Notes: a model not told the origin generated them from the letters alone. Shown: positions 40,801 to 55,800, counted from the first letter of the stretch. The stretch: DNA of 64,000 nt from Incurvaria masculella (GCA_946894095.1 OX335659.1:3913501-3977500), one strand, 5' to 3'. Numbers and translations: made by a program.

Positions 40801-43800
40801 AGTAAACTAGTGTGTCTGGTTTCGATGCTGTGTCAACTGTGACACCAAAAGAATTACGAAGACCATGATCACTCATATCACTTCTGATGAACATTCTCTC
40901 ATCGCCTGTATTACTGGTAGTGATACTACAATCACAACAGAACTGCTGGCTCCCGCCTAGAACTTTTTTCCAGTTTATTAGAAGCTTAGATGATCCTAAA
41001 AATATACTCTTCTAGTTGTGTGCTAAATAGAGTGCTGTGGAAACATAATGGCAGCGCCATCTGTTGATTATGACTTCAGCTACTAATAGTAGTTTCGCCA
41101 TTCCATCAAAGATGGCGCTGCTCGTAGCAGTAAATTAGTCAATGTGTAATTGCACCCCATACAACTTTTTTCTGTAACTCAGGTGCTTAATCACGATCGG
41201 AATGCAATGTATGGGTTTCTTGCAGATTTTGTGGGCAGTGAAGGAAGGCAACCTGGTTGAGCGGATGGAGGAGCTTGTGCCCGATGAGCTTTTCCTCGCA
41301 ATTAACGCATGGGTCAGCAAACTTGACCGCGAATCCCTACTGAAGATCGCTCTGGACGCCGGTGAGATTCTTAATGATCTGTTTAAATCTAAATAATACT
41401 GATATCGCGAGAGCTCAATCGGCCTTTGCGGTAATGTTTTACACGGACTTTTTTTTTAAATGATTATTTAAATTTTTTAAAGTACCATCATCCACGCTAA
41501 TATCCTTTGTAAATAAAATTCGCATTATTTCCTAACAATTCTAAATATTTGTGCAACATTTTATAAAGCACAATATATTACATCAAAACGTTGCCAAGGT
41601 GCATGAATAGTTACTGAAACTATATTCAGGCAAATCGAAACAAAAAAGAACCCAAAGTTTACCTTTCTCTTAAACCAGAACCAGTTCAAACCCATAACTG
41701 GGCGGAAATGGGAATCGTACATAACAGAAAATGTAAACGAAACCAATTCCACTTCACACTTCTTTGTTTGATTGAGCGTGTATTCAAACACAGTGGCGAT
41801 CATTTGTTATGGATTGTTATTGTATCTACCAGCATTTTTTTAGAAACCAAACATGGATGACCAATACGACACCTATTGTCGTAATATCAGCTTATGGAAA
41901 AAACTAGATGCAAAAAACCGGACAATATTTAATTGCCGCCTCAACCATCGTTCTCCAATCCGATGGCACGCAATCCTACCAACACAGGCGGGATTAACCC
42001 TACCATCTAGTAAATACAATAAGTAGTTACCAATAATTCTATGTGAAATCTAAACCATGAATGACAATTACCGTAGTCGGCTCTTACAACCATGCACGGA
42101 GTGAAATTAATTGAGACCACTTCTATTATTTTAAGTGCCGGAACCCACATAGCATGATCAATCGATCAACCAAAATTCTAATCAAAGAACCGCATATGCG
42201 TAAAACTCATGCTACTATTAGGCGAATTTGTAACAGTTATCAGTTTTAACGGACCGATTTTTTACACAGCCAAGTATTTTACTGAAATAACTCAAGCTAG
42301 GGGTTAACTGACCAGATAATTAAACTGACAGTCAGGAAATACCTACGGAATCCAAATATAGATGTTTTTTTTTTCATGAATGATTAAAAGAGTGTCCAGT
42401 ATGAATCACAAATAAATAAAATAATTAAATTTATAGCAACAACTAACGTAATTCAAAAGTGAATTCAACTGTTATGAATTGTATTTTTGCAGTCCTGTGC
42501 TCCATGTGCTACATCCGGCCGGATCTGTTCCGGATCATGCTCCAGGAGATCGACGCCACGCCTACGGCCATGGAGCAGGATGACACTAGCGAAGGGTATT
42601 ACTGATTTCTTGAGATTCTTCCGATGGTGATTCAGAAGGTTTTGAGACATGTTAAAGATCTATCTTTAATTCCCTGTTTTAATCGAACTGTACTAACATT
42701 TTGGTTGTATATACATTGAATTTTTCGTAGATATGGTTTGTTGGTTGTGCCCGTCGATGGCGACTTCGATACATTTCCGAAAGTAAATTGAAAAATACCC
42801 TGCATGGAGGAGAGCTTCATTATGAACTCCTTTCATTATTTTTAACATCAATATTTGTAAGGCCGTTCGCATGTTAAATCGTCAAAGTCAGTGCACTTTT
42901 TAGGGTTCCGTACCCAAAGGGTACCAAACGGAACCCTATTACTAGGCATCTGCTGTCCGTCCGTGACAGGGCTGTATCTCATCAACCATAATAGGTAGGT
43001 AGCTGAAATGTTCACAGAATGTGTATATATTTTGCCGCTATAACAACAAATAGGTAAATTAAAAAAAAATTAAATGGGGCCCCCATTTACAAAAAGCGTG
43101 TTTTATTTGAATCTTTAATCTGCCGGTTTTTCTGCCAAAAGGAGTTCTATGGCCTTTATGGCGTTTATGTTTATTTCAGAATGGAGGGTTTGACGGACGA
43201 CGGCAAGGTGGAGTGGTCGGACGGGCGCTGCGGCCGCGTGAAGCTGGAGCCGGCGCGGCTGAGCACGGTCGCCGCGGGCGCCATGTCCCCGCGCGCCACC
43301 ACGCTACTGCTCAACTCGCAGCTGCCCGCCGCCATCGTCCGCGCCATCGCACGTGAGTGTTACTCGTCATCCCTAAGTATCAGGCTGTTTCATCAATCCA
43401 ATGTGGATCATTCAGTTTTTGACGTAACTAAGTGTAGTTTGACTACTAAAAAAGTTTTAATAAATGAATGTTTCTTAGTCAAAGGGCATGGTCTGAATTG
43501 TGCTGACATCGTACACGGATCCAAATGTTAAAAACTCACATTTTGAGACTTTACAATATTCACCTTAATTTCTGGTTTGGTTATAGCTGTTAAATAAAAT
43601 TTTATTACAGACTTCAGTGTATGCAAACTGCAGACTATGAATGCGGCAGCGAAAGCCTACGCCGACTGCCACATGACTGACTCGGATAAGGTGAAGGATC
43701 GAGCCGCTACGCCCGACTATACAGGTGCTTACAATCCATATGTTTTAAGAAATATATAAGAGGGTTTTGGAGCAAATGATCGACTGCTAGTTTTATCTCC

Positions 43801-46800
43801 ACTCGTATCAAATTCTCTTGCTGTAAACAGAGACAGAGCATTCTCTTGCTTAAGGTGGCCCAACCCGCTCATCTCCCCATACAAAAGGGGAAAGAAGATC
43901 ACGCCTATATTTCTTGTCAGAGATCCAAAATTTTGTTCGAAATAGCTTTATTTGATTGAAGTAGATGTCTGATGACCATTGGAATTGTAAAATTGAGTTT
44001 GGTTTCCAAGTTATAACGTCCGAAAGTTCGGATTTTTCGCGCGTTTTATACAATAACTTTGGAGGTGGATTACGCAATGATATAGTAAGAACATCTTAAA
44101 AAGATTAGTCATCAGACATAGCTTGTTTAATCAAGATTTATAATCTATTTGGGTTTTGTTAGATTTTTGACTACAGCAGTCGAGGTTTACTTTTAGCTAT
44201 AAGTCGTTTTGAAATTAAAATTTTCGTAAATCTTACCAAATCATACACTATGCACATTGTCTTTTTTGTGGACATGTTGCATCTTCCTCATCACGGAGCC
44301 TGTCTTGTTATTAGAAACAGAGAAGGTCCCAGAGCGCAACAGCACGGTTTTGTACCGTGCCCGCAAATGAGTTGAGGCCGCCGGGTTGGGCCACCTTAAG
44401 GCTGTTCCGACCCATATAAAGTTGTTTGCACACATAACGCAAAAAGTATTGCACTTTAAGCCACGAATTAATAATAAAAGTTTAATATAGTTATATTACT
44501 TGCAGCGAAAACAATTTCACAATTTCAGGATTATTGGTTTTGTTACAATTTATTTAAAAACGATTTTTATTTAACAGCGCCATCTAACGGTAACTTCTAA
44601 TCGGCAATTACAACGAAACCATTAAACCTGAAATTGTGAATATGTTTCCGCTGCAACTACTATGGCTATATTTAATAGTTTTGGCGAATTCGTGCCTTAA
44701 AGTGCAATACTTTTTGCGTTCTGTGTAAAAAAAACATTGTATGGGTCGGACATCCTTAAGGTGGCCCAACCCGCAGTGCAACTCCCCATACAAACGGGGA
44801 AAGAAGATCACCGCCCATATTTCTTATCAGAGATCCCAAAATTTGCTCAAAAGAGCTTCATTTGATCGAACTAGATGTCTGATGACCGTTGGCATTGTAA
44901 AATTGTGTTTGGTTTCTAAGTTATAAGGTCCGAAAGATCGCATTTTTCGCGCGTTTTATACAATAACTTTGGTGGTTTATTACGCAATGATAAAGTAAGA
45001 AAATCTTAAAAAGATTAGTCATCAGACATAGCTTATTTAATCAAGATTTGTAATCTATTTGGTTTTGTTAGATTTTTGACTACAGCGGTCGTGGTTTACT
45101 TTTAGCTATAAGTCGTTTTGAAATCAAAATTTTCGTTAATCTTACCAAGTCATACACTATGCACATTATCTTTTTTGTGGACATGTTACATCTTCCTCAT
45201 CACGGAGCCTGTCTTTTTCTTTGAAACAGAGAAGGTCCCAGAGCGCAACAGCACAGTTTTGTACAGTGCCCGCGAATGAGTTAGTCCCGCCGGGTTGGGC
45301 GACCTTAAACTTTCGAGTCAATTTATTTCCAAACTCTCATTTCTTCAATTAAAGGGTTTTATCAGTATACTGACGATATGAGCTTTGCATCGATACTGTA
45401 GTGTCTTCTGGCTCCAACTTAAAAAGGTCTGATTCTAGAAGTAATAGAAATTTATTTTTTATTTATTTATTTATTTTATTTATTTATTTGATGAACGAGC
45501 AGCCTAAGCTGATGTGTTCATGTCTGGGCTCACCGGTGCTTTGTTATTACGGTTACTTTAGTTTAGTGTTTTTAGGTGTTTGTCAAGCCTGTTTTTAAAA
45601 GAATTGGTGGTGGGTGCTTCAACGACATCTTCTGGCAACTTGTTCCACATTTCAACTGCTCTATTCGACAGGAAGTGTTGTCTCGGGTTTGTTGAGCTGA
45701 CAGTGGCATTGAGCTTTAGGCTATGACCACGGAGATGACTATTTGTGTTTCTAGTGAAGAGGTTCTGCAGTTCTGGACAGTCGTAATAGTCATTGAGAAT
45801 CTTGTATGTTTCTATGAGGTCGCCCCTTTCTCTTCGTTGTTCCAAGGTTGTCAGCTTGAGCACTTTTAGTCTTTCCTCGTATGGTTTCTTCTTCAGTACT
45901 TTTGGTATCTTGGTCGCTCTTCTCTGAACTCGTTCTAGGAGAGTAATATCTTTGACGAAGTAGGGATTCCATATTTGGAATCCATATTGCATGTTTCAAA
46001 TTCACAACGAAAGTTGCATGCCTGTGGGAATGCATCTCGCGAATGTGTTGTAACGATCCCGGCGCTGTTTTGTTCAGGAGAGCCAGTGCCGTTGGCGCTG
46101 ATGCCTAACTTGCTGCAGTGGCTGCAACGGCTGTGCATAGAGCGGCGCGTGAAGGACTGGCTCGGCGGCCCCGTCGGCTCCGTGTTCTGGCGGCCACTGC
46201 TGCTGTCGCTGTGCCTCGACCGCGTCGACAGGTAACTCGCCGGCGATGGGCTGAATTTGATTAGTTTTTTTTTTATGCAACCTGACATGGATGGCTAATA
46301 CCACACAAATACCGGTATGATATTAGCCCAATACACCACATTCCCGAATGAATTAGGTGCCATACCAGGACCTACTCTTTATGAGCACGGCTACATTGAA
46401 CTGGATGGAAAACATGGAATTGATGGGCTTCAACCATAATTTCATCTAATGCGGTGGTACCAACCGGGGCGGGCTTAACCCTACCACCTAGTAGGGGAAG
46501 GGGACCTACAGTTTTACATGGGTTCCGAACCATGGAACAGCTCGCATTCGTAACGAAATGCACATCTCCAACAAGAGAAAGAAAGTGGTGCATGACCGGG
46601 CGAGGATTTGAACCCAGAACTCTCGCATGAAAGGCAAGTCCTCTAGCCCCTAGACCACGAGCTGTACAAATGGGGCTCGAACCAGAGTACTGCCGGAGCC
46701 TGTCGGATTCGCCCGTCGGTTCTAGACAATTATGATTGGACTTGCAGTGGTTGTGTGATTAGCTGCAGGAGTGGGCAACGTCGTGTCCAGACTGTTCACT

Positions 46801-49800
46801 CTCCACGCAGCGGGCGTCCCCAGTAATGGAGTGAAGGAAAGAGGGGTTGGAGAGGAGCCCTAGTCAAGTCGGAGTTACGAGCGGATGACACCTTTGGTGC
46901 TGGTCTGAAGAACTAGAAGTCCAAAGCTATTAGTAGTAGCCAGCCGTACCAACCACAGAAGAATATTAATGTATTTTTATTTTTGATCCCGGCATAGTTT
47001 CTTGTCGGTTCTTTTCATTATTCCGATTTATTCAGTTGCTGATCACAAAATGTTTTTTTTAAAACATTTTTGTTTTTTTATTTCTCCCAGGTAATGTATG
47101 TGCGTGGTGTGTGTACAGGACGTGGCAGGAGAGCGAGCTGGTGGCGGAGGTGGAAGAGCGCACGATCCAGCTGTTCTCGGCGCTGACGACGTGCCACCCG
47201 CACAACCAGCGCCTGTTCGCTGCCACGCTCCATCACATACTCGAGTCGCACGCACAAGGTCGGTACCGAACGATGTAAAGTGAGCTGGTATCGAAGGTGG
47301 AGGAGAACACAGGAGTACAACAACGCCTGCACAACCAGCTTATTTTCCTGCAGCGCTCTATATTACTAGAAGAACATGGCTGTCCAAAGAACATGAATAG
47401 ACGGCAACACTAAACACAAGTGTGGGGAAGTTACTTTTACAATCGCCTATACTTTGCCCAACTTGTCAAAAAGCAGAGGATTAACTGCACTTACTGTTGT
47501 ATTGTATCTGGAACTAACTAAACATTTATTACTTGAAGTGTTTACCACATTTTTTTTCTATTGGTTTGATTAGGGCTTCAGCCAAATTTGGCTATGCCAA
47601 CCCGTACAAAAACAGTACCTGTTTTGGGTTTATCGATTGCTGCGCATCGCAAGAGATTTTGCTCACAATTTTGAATTCTTTACTCTGTGGTTGGCTTAGG
47701 GATTTATAATAGATTTAGTCTATCTGTGCATAGATCCTTCAACCGATTATTTCTCATTGCGTGGTTCCGGACACAATACACACCAAGCCTATGAGAATGA
47801 ACGTAGGCTATGACCCGAAAATGTGCCTGATGTCGCGTGCCCGGGCAGGCGGCGCCGGCGGCATCTCGGGCTTCACGCGCGCGCTCATCCTGCGGCTGCT
47901 GCTCTCGTCGGAGCGCGCGGCCGTGGGCGTGCGCTGGGCGGCGGGCGCGGCGGCGGCGGGCGGCGCGCCCGGCGGCTCGCGCGCCGCGCCCGGCCGCCAC
48001 CCGGCGGCGCGCGCGCAGCGCCGGCTCGCGCTGCCGCTGCACACCACCGTGCGGGCGCTGCTCCGCGACCACATCGCACCCGGTACGCACACTGCGTGGA
48101 CTATGTACTGTACATTAATGTGTTTAAGCAGAACGAGCAGTTAACCCTTGGGCGATTACCCAAATATTACTGTGTTTTAAGAGCTAAGGAAGGTCCTGGC
48201 ATGGCACCTAGTTCCCATGTGGTGTGTTGGGCTAATACCATGACAGAAGGTGTTGTGGTATTAGCCATCCATGTCCAGTCACATAAAAAAAAAAAAAAAA
48301 AAGAGCGAAGGTTCTTCAATAGGTCAATGTAAAAATTAAAAAATCCATCGTACAGTGAATAAAATCACAATTCGAAATTTAGATGTTACCTATGTCTATT
48401 TGTCCGTGTTTCCTCAGTCAAATTTAGAAATATTTTTATGAAAATTTGCACATCAAATGAATCAATTTAGAACCAAGTATGTATGCTTTAAATTTTTTGA
48501 TAACTAAAAGTACATCCATATTGTAGACTCTTAAACATTTTCATAAAAATCTTTACAAGTTTATATCATAAATATAAGATAGTTACCAAGAAAATCAACA
48601 CGTAAAAAAATCACAAAAATATTTCATAATTTGACTGAGGAAACAAGTGCTCGCCGTTCTATAGAACTCGGCCACCTCATCCTTTTAACAGCTTCCATTT
48701 ATAAATAATCCATACTAATATTATTAATGCGAAAATAAATCTATCTGTCTATTACCATTTCACTTCTAAACCGCTGAACCAATTTGAATGAAATAAGATA
48801 TTAATGAAAATATAGTCTGGACCTTGGAGAAAGACATAAACTACATTTTTTTGTACAAATTCAACTTGAAGGGGTGAAATTGGAGATGAAAATGTTCATG
48901 AGGAACTCATAATGTCCATGAAATCATTCAGCCCGACAGTAGTAGACAGGTAGTATATAAAGGGTTAATATTAAATAGTTTTTTTTAGCTGTAAGAATAA
49001 TAATGTATTATGTATTTTGACTCTTTGTTTAGAGGTCACTGTAGTTGTTCATGACAAAAATAATAGTATTAAAACTTAATCATACAAAGTTTTGACAACT
49101 TTTCATGTTGCCACTGGAGTAGTGCCTCGCTTTAAGGTCTTTGCTTGCGGCGACGCTAGGTTCGGGTCTCTGCTTTCCCTAAAATATGGTTGACAGAGGC
49201 GATGGCTGTGCCCGGCGTGATGCTCGTGAACGGGTGCTGCTTGTAGGGACTGGCTTGCTCCAATTGGCTTAGCTTGGTTAAATGGCGGGCATAGTCTTTA
49301 CAAATAAACTGATATTTGTCATGAACTGCATATGACATGAATTGTTATACTTTATACTTTTGTAAACTTAGACTAAGTGGGCGGTGAAAAAAAAACCAGC
49401 GGAGTTTCTTTGCCAGTTCTTCTTTGCTGGGATTGCCGAACTGGCTAATGATAAAATATGACAAATCCGAGTGCAGTGTACATTTTATGGATGATGATTT
49501 AACAATAAAACAAATTAAACAATATTTTATGATAATTTTAGAAAGATAAAGTATTGCCAACTTTCCCCATGCGCAGTGCTGTCGAGCAGCAAGTGGTCAG
49601 GCGGCGGCGGCGGCGGTGGGGCGGAGTGCGGCGGCGGCGGCGGCGTGCAGCGCAGCGCGTCCGACGGCGGCCTGCACGCTGCTTTCGACGCGTTCGAGCT
49701 GAGCGTGGCGGCGGCGCGCACCGCCAAGGACAAGCGCAGCAAGGACGCCAGCAACAGCAGTCTCAAGCAGCAGCTCAAGAAGCGCCACCACTGCCGGCTC

Positions 49801-52800
49801 GTGTCCACCGGCCAGGAGGGCAGCGCCGACGGTGAGGCCAACATCTGTTACAATTAAACACTTTCGAACTGGGTATGGCGGCGGCATGGAAAAATGCAGC
49901 CAGACAAATGTGTGTGAAGGACGCCAGCAGTCTATGTTGTGAACTTGTATTTATTTAGGCAGGCAGCCTAGGCCGAAGTGAATAATATGTACGAAGTATA
50001 AGTATGAAGAAGAAAGATTGAATGCGCTCAATCTACCAACTCTGCACCAAAGACGGATGCGAGGCGATTTAATCGAAGTGTATAAAATGCTTACTGAGAA
50101 ATACAACTTTGAAGCAATGAAGGAAATGTTCACCCGTAATCATAACACTCACCTGCGTGGCCATACTCTAAAACTGAATAAAACAGAACACAAAATCAAC
50201 ACACGGAAGCACTTCATAACCAGCAGAGTGGTTGACGATCGGAACCAACTTCCAGAGTACAAGTTGTTTAGGTGAATGTCCCTAAAGGGCTTTTAAATTG
50301 ATTAATATTGTTTGCTTTATTTTTATCCTAGAGTATTACTGTCTATTGCAGAACACTAGAGTAAAATTATTTGTGTAATAGTTTAGTCATATCTACAATG
50401 CTGGAATTTGTTGTGTCCCCCAGAGTTGGCATCGAGCCTTCGGGTGCAAGTGGACAACTCGGAGAGGTTCGTGCCGCCCAACGCCACGCTGGCGCAGCTG
50501 TCTGCGCGCGCGCCACACACTTTCGGACCCCATCTCACGCTCACGCTGCACTACGCCAACAAGAATGGTATGTGTGTGGCGCTATCGAGCGGCATCCCTA
50601 GTGGGGACTCGACGGGATCGACTTCACGGATGCTGATTAGGGACCTTTAAAATTTGTGGAGCCTTATTTAGTTTATTGTAGAGGTCCATGGGCGCAATTA
50701 TATTTTTTTAGACAATGTACAGACAAACAAAGATTGAAGGATACACTCTCAGTTAAAATTATTAATAAATCGTTTTAGAATACCAAAGTCCTTGTTAATT
50801 TTGCTCAGGTTTGACTTACCTATTAAATACCTTAAAAACCTTCTTGACTGTATTCAAATGTATAGTTTCCGAAAGTCAAAATTTCCCTCAAATGGAAGTG
50901 TATCCTCTCATATTTAGCCGACTGTATTTAGGCACTTAGTGTCTTAGACCCATTACGTTACTGGTGCAGGTAACTGCCATCCAAAACTGAGGTCAAGTAA
51001 CTGACAGAATTCACTTTCTTTGCTGAAATAGATTTTTCCATAGCCCAAACATTCGCCACCTCGCTAAATGCTTTCGAAATACGTTTACCAAGTCAGTTGA
51101 CATCCAAACATACTATCCAATACGTCTGCGACTATGTTAACTTGGGGCATATACGTTGAAGTTAGTTTGGTAATTTACGAAAATCGGAGAGCTGGTCTCA
51201 TAGCAATCGCGCTAGATGGCACATGGTCAGTCCGAGTTCTCACCTAAATCGGCGTTTTCAAAACTTAGAAAGTTACTTCATACAAGTTTCGACTAGACAT
51301 TGTGTGGTTTTACTTCTTCAAGCTGCGGAGTTGGCGTAAACGACTACATCGACGTATTTACGGCAACAGTGTGTAAGCTGTCAAATCAAACTCGGACTCG
51401 CAAATGTTAGTTCGCTTAACGCCCAATGCCCGCGCTCTTCAATTTCTCCATACATTTGAAAACGCCAGTCGATCGGTTTGGCGTAAACGCCAATTTAGGT
51501 GACAACTGGGATTAGGAGCTCTGAGGTCTCACCCATCAGTTGTCTCTGCATATGTTGACATTGTATGTGTGTGACGGTGGCAGCGGAGGGAACGTCGTGG
51601 GAGGCGGAGGGTGGAGGCGAGGAGCGCGCGGAGGTCGGCGGCGCGCTGCTCCGCGAGTTCGGGCTGGTGGGCGGGCTGGCGCTGGTGGCGGCGCAGCTGC
51701 CGCGGCCGCACGCCGCCCCGCCTCCGCCGCCACACGCGCCGCCCCCCCACGACCTCGACTGGGTCAAGCTCGACGACTCCACCGAGGTGAGCTCAACTAC
51801 ACCACAGAATATATATAGGATAACATCCAGTAGCTCAACTCCAAACAAAGTCCCGATTTCATGCACCTGTACAGTCACATTTCTGAACTGTCGCGAATGG
51901 TCCTTCGAAGTTATCTCTTTAAGGTGGCCCAACCCGCTCATTTCCCCATACAAAAGGGGAAAGAAGATCACGCCTATATTTCTTGTCAGAGATCCAAAAT
52001 TTTGCTCAATATAGCTTTATTTGATTGAACTAGATGTCTGATGACCATGGGCATTGTAAAATTGTGTTTGGTTTCCAAGTTATAACGTCCGAAAGTTCGG
52101 ATTTTTCGCGCGTTTTATACAATTACTTTGGAGGTGGATTACGCAATGATAAAGAAAGAACATCTTAAAAAGATTAGTCATCAGACATAGCTTGTTTAAT
52201 CAAGATTTATAATCTATTTGGTTTTTGTTAGATTTTTGACTACAGCGGTCGTGGTTTACTTTTAGCTATAAGTCGTTTTGAAATTAAAATTTTCGTAAAT
52301 CTTACCAAATCATACACTATGCAAATTGTTTTTTTTTGTGGAAATGTTGCATCTTCCTCATCACGGAGCCTGTCTTATTCTTTGAAACAGAGAAGGTCCC
52401 AGAGCGCAACAGCACGGTTTTGTACCGTGCCCGCGAATGAGTTGGGACCGCCGGGTTGGGCCACCTTAAAAGAACCTGCAGTGCTTTGCCAATATTTAAG
52501 TGCCAACCCCGACAATCGATGTAGGGAAGGTATTTATCTCATAAATCGCCTGAGTTGAGCACTGCTGTGGCCCCGGTTGCATATCTACTGTGGCTACTGG
52601 ACCCCAAGATAAGAACCCTGCTATGGATGCTTTCTCTTTTACTGACTCGGTAGAGTACCGAGTCAGTAAACTAGGCATTTATTTTCCTCTTGGGTCTTCC
52701 TTCCTGGATTATTCAAAAGTGGTGTCATATGGCATGGTTTTTGCAGCCCCTGTGAAAGTAAGAAAGCTCATGGTCAGGCACCACTCACCTGGTGAGATGG

Positions 52801-55800
52801 GACGAAAGAGAAGAACCGAGATGATTTGTGCGGTGAATGGTTTCAGGAGGTGGTGGAGCTGGGCGTGTCGTCGACGCCGCCGTCGGAGGAGGCGGGCTGC
52901 GGGGGCGTGCCGCCGCACGCGCTCGCCGCGCTCGGCCTGCTGCTGAAGCTGCCCGGCTACGCGGAGGCGCTTCTCGACGAGGGCCCGCGCGCGATCCACC
53001 TGCTGCGGCTGCTGCTCGGCGTCACCGACGACGAGGACGGACGTCAGTGCCCATACAATCCAACTAAACCTACTACCATAGATGAACGAAGAAGACCTAG
53101 ATGTTTCGCCAATAGGTCCATGCCGAAGGGACGAAAAATAGATGGAGTAATGGATACACGTTTACGGCTATGGAAATAGGATGGCAACACTTTCGTACCT
53201 AGAACTTCCGAAATAGCCAATAGATAGCGCTACACAAATATAGGATTTATTCAAAGATTAATAATACAATTTTGTTTCAAAGTTGGATAATATACAATTT
53301 TGAATTAATACACCCATTTTTTGACAACCCATAAAATCGATTTTAAGCAGAGTGCCTGATAGCTGCGCCATCTCTTGGTACAAACATTATTTTTGTTGTG
53401 ATCGATTGAATTGAAGTTACAATCGTAGTTCAATGTTTATTGCAATAGAGGGCTGGCTTGGCTGGCGCCATACGCCAATTACTTACGCCAGTTAGTTTAA
53501 TTATCATCGAACGAATAGTTTTCACTATTTCCGCAAGTCTTCCTGAAATCAATTCGGAGCGATCGCGTCGGCAGGGAGCATCGTGGTGGGCGGCGGTGGC
53601 GGCGGCGCGACGTGCGGGTCGCGCTCGCTCGGCACACTGCCGTTCCGCGTGGTGTCGGCGCTGCTCGAGGCGGCGCCGCTTCGCACGGACGACGGGCGGC
53701 TGCTGCGGCGCTCGCTGCTCGCCGCCGGCGCCGTGCGCCTCGTGCTCGGCTGCCTCGCCGTCTTCACGCATCACCAGCCGGAGGCACCCGCCGGCGAGGT
53801 GCGCGCTCCACTCACTTAACTCTCATCAATATTTATTTATTTACTCATATAAAAATACACCTAACATTACATTACCTACCATTTCCATCATTCGTGGCTC
53901 ACTGTCTCTTTACCCCTCAGTCAACCCAAAAACTGGCTGGAGAAAGCAAAGTTTTTGTTTTAAAGAGCGTCATCTGGTGTACGCCGAGCCCAGCTAAATC
54001 TAAATCTAGACAACAATGTCAAGGCTTTCAAACTTTCACGGCGGCTGCGAAAACCAGCCAGCCAGGTGCTGCTTTATGCAACGTTTGAAGGACTCCGGGT
54101 TCTACTTTTGGGGGAAACACCTAAGGGATAAATATTGCATCGCATATGTGAAATAAATCCTTCTTAATATGATTTCTTTTTTTTTGTGCTCTTAATTTTA
54201 TTATCATTTCTTCGGTATGCCGGTAAAACCTGCTAATTGACTTTTTTTTGTAAAATTAGTTAATAATGCAGTTCTACTTAATTTTCCAAGCTCTTTCTTA
54301 TGGTAAAACCCATATATTGCTGTGACGTTTAGTTTCAAAGTTAGGTTGTATAAACACATGGACAATTGTACCAAACATTATGAGCTATTAACTTTCAAGT
54401 CGATTTATCTCGAAACTCTCATTTCTACAATTAAAGGGTTAGTTAGTTAGTTGGGCAAAATGTTTTCCGCACTAAGCCTACTTTACAGAGAGGCTATTGT
54501 GCGTAACAAATTTGACTATGTAAGCCATCCCAGCTCGTCCCAGAAGTCCAGCATACCCTTTACATTCCCACAGGCCTCTGTAAGGGATCCCGGTGCTTCC
54601 AGGGTCTGCGCCCGATGGTCGGCCACACTCTTGCACTCCAACAGTACATGGGCGGTTGTTTCCGTTGTCTCCATGCAGCCACGACATGCAATTAAAGGGT
54701 TTTATCAGCATACCTACGATTTGTTAGATCGACTGGTCTCAGAAAACTGCGGTCCTAATTTTGCTCCCACGCGGGTCTCCCTCGTGACTCCGCGGCAGAG
54801 TACTAAAACGTGTTGCCCGCGGCAGAGTCAGACGGCGACGGGTGCGTCGCGCGGCCGCGCCGACGACAAGCACCAGCTGTACTGGGCGAAGGGCACGGGC
54901 TACGGCACCGGCTCCACGCAGCAGTCGTGGAACGTGGAGCAGGCGCTCGTGCGGCAGCGCACCGAGGAGGAGCACGTCACTGTACTGCTGCAGGTCTCTA
55001 TGCAAAATTTTATTTTTTTAACGCAAATGTAAACACTAAAGGCACAACTGAAAATGCCACCTATAAAACAGCCATGTGGCCAGTTTAGGTGGCGGAATAC
55101 GATAAATCTTGCCAGCCTCTCGCTAGTACAGTTAAAAGTTTAGTTTTTTTTATATTGTATACATTTTAGTTAACTATTGCCCTTTTCTTGATATTGATGA
55201 TTATCTGTACTGGCGTGTAAATAAACTTTTAATAATTGAATTAACGAATAATTTTAAACAGGCCGCCCAGGCGTACGTATCTAAATCATTAAAGTATCAT
55301 ATTACTTTCATTTTTGTGAGCTTATTTTGCCCTGATGGTAGTTCACTGATTCCCGTTTCCACTACTTCCAGCTAACAAAATTCCAAAGTTACCTTTCGGT
55401 TACACCATGCAAATATGCCATGTAACCAAAAGTTACTTAACGGATTTCAGGTAACTTCAGGTGGTGAAAACAGGGGTTCGTCACTTCCTTGATATCATAT
55501 TTTTTGTACCTTTTCAAGAATCAACGTCCTTTGCCTTATTCGCTTGGCCTTTTTGTTCGATAACCAAGGCCAGTGGCGCGACGCCAAGATACAGCAGCAC
55601 GTGACAAAGCCGGGTTTTTGATAGGTGATCACTTACTAGGTGGTAAAGCTATTCCCACCGGGAATGATAACATCTCATGAAATGAAAAAATTGTCCGTGT
55701 TTTCCAGCCAGTTCACTGTAACCATGCAATATAAGGGCCTGGCATGGGACCTACTTCCCCAGTTTCACATAAAAATACTGTAATCTATGTGAAACCGTTT

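Noticed and set aside
54781..54826. Small duplication of the exon 45 acceptor (CGCGGCAGAGTAC and CCGCGGCAGAGTC)
   Set aside because: Only about 11 bp shared; could be chance in GC-rich sequence, and the first AG would lead straight to a stop.
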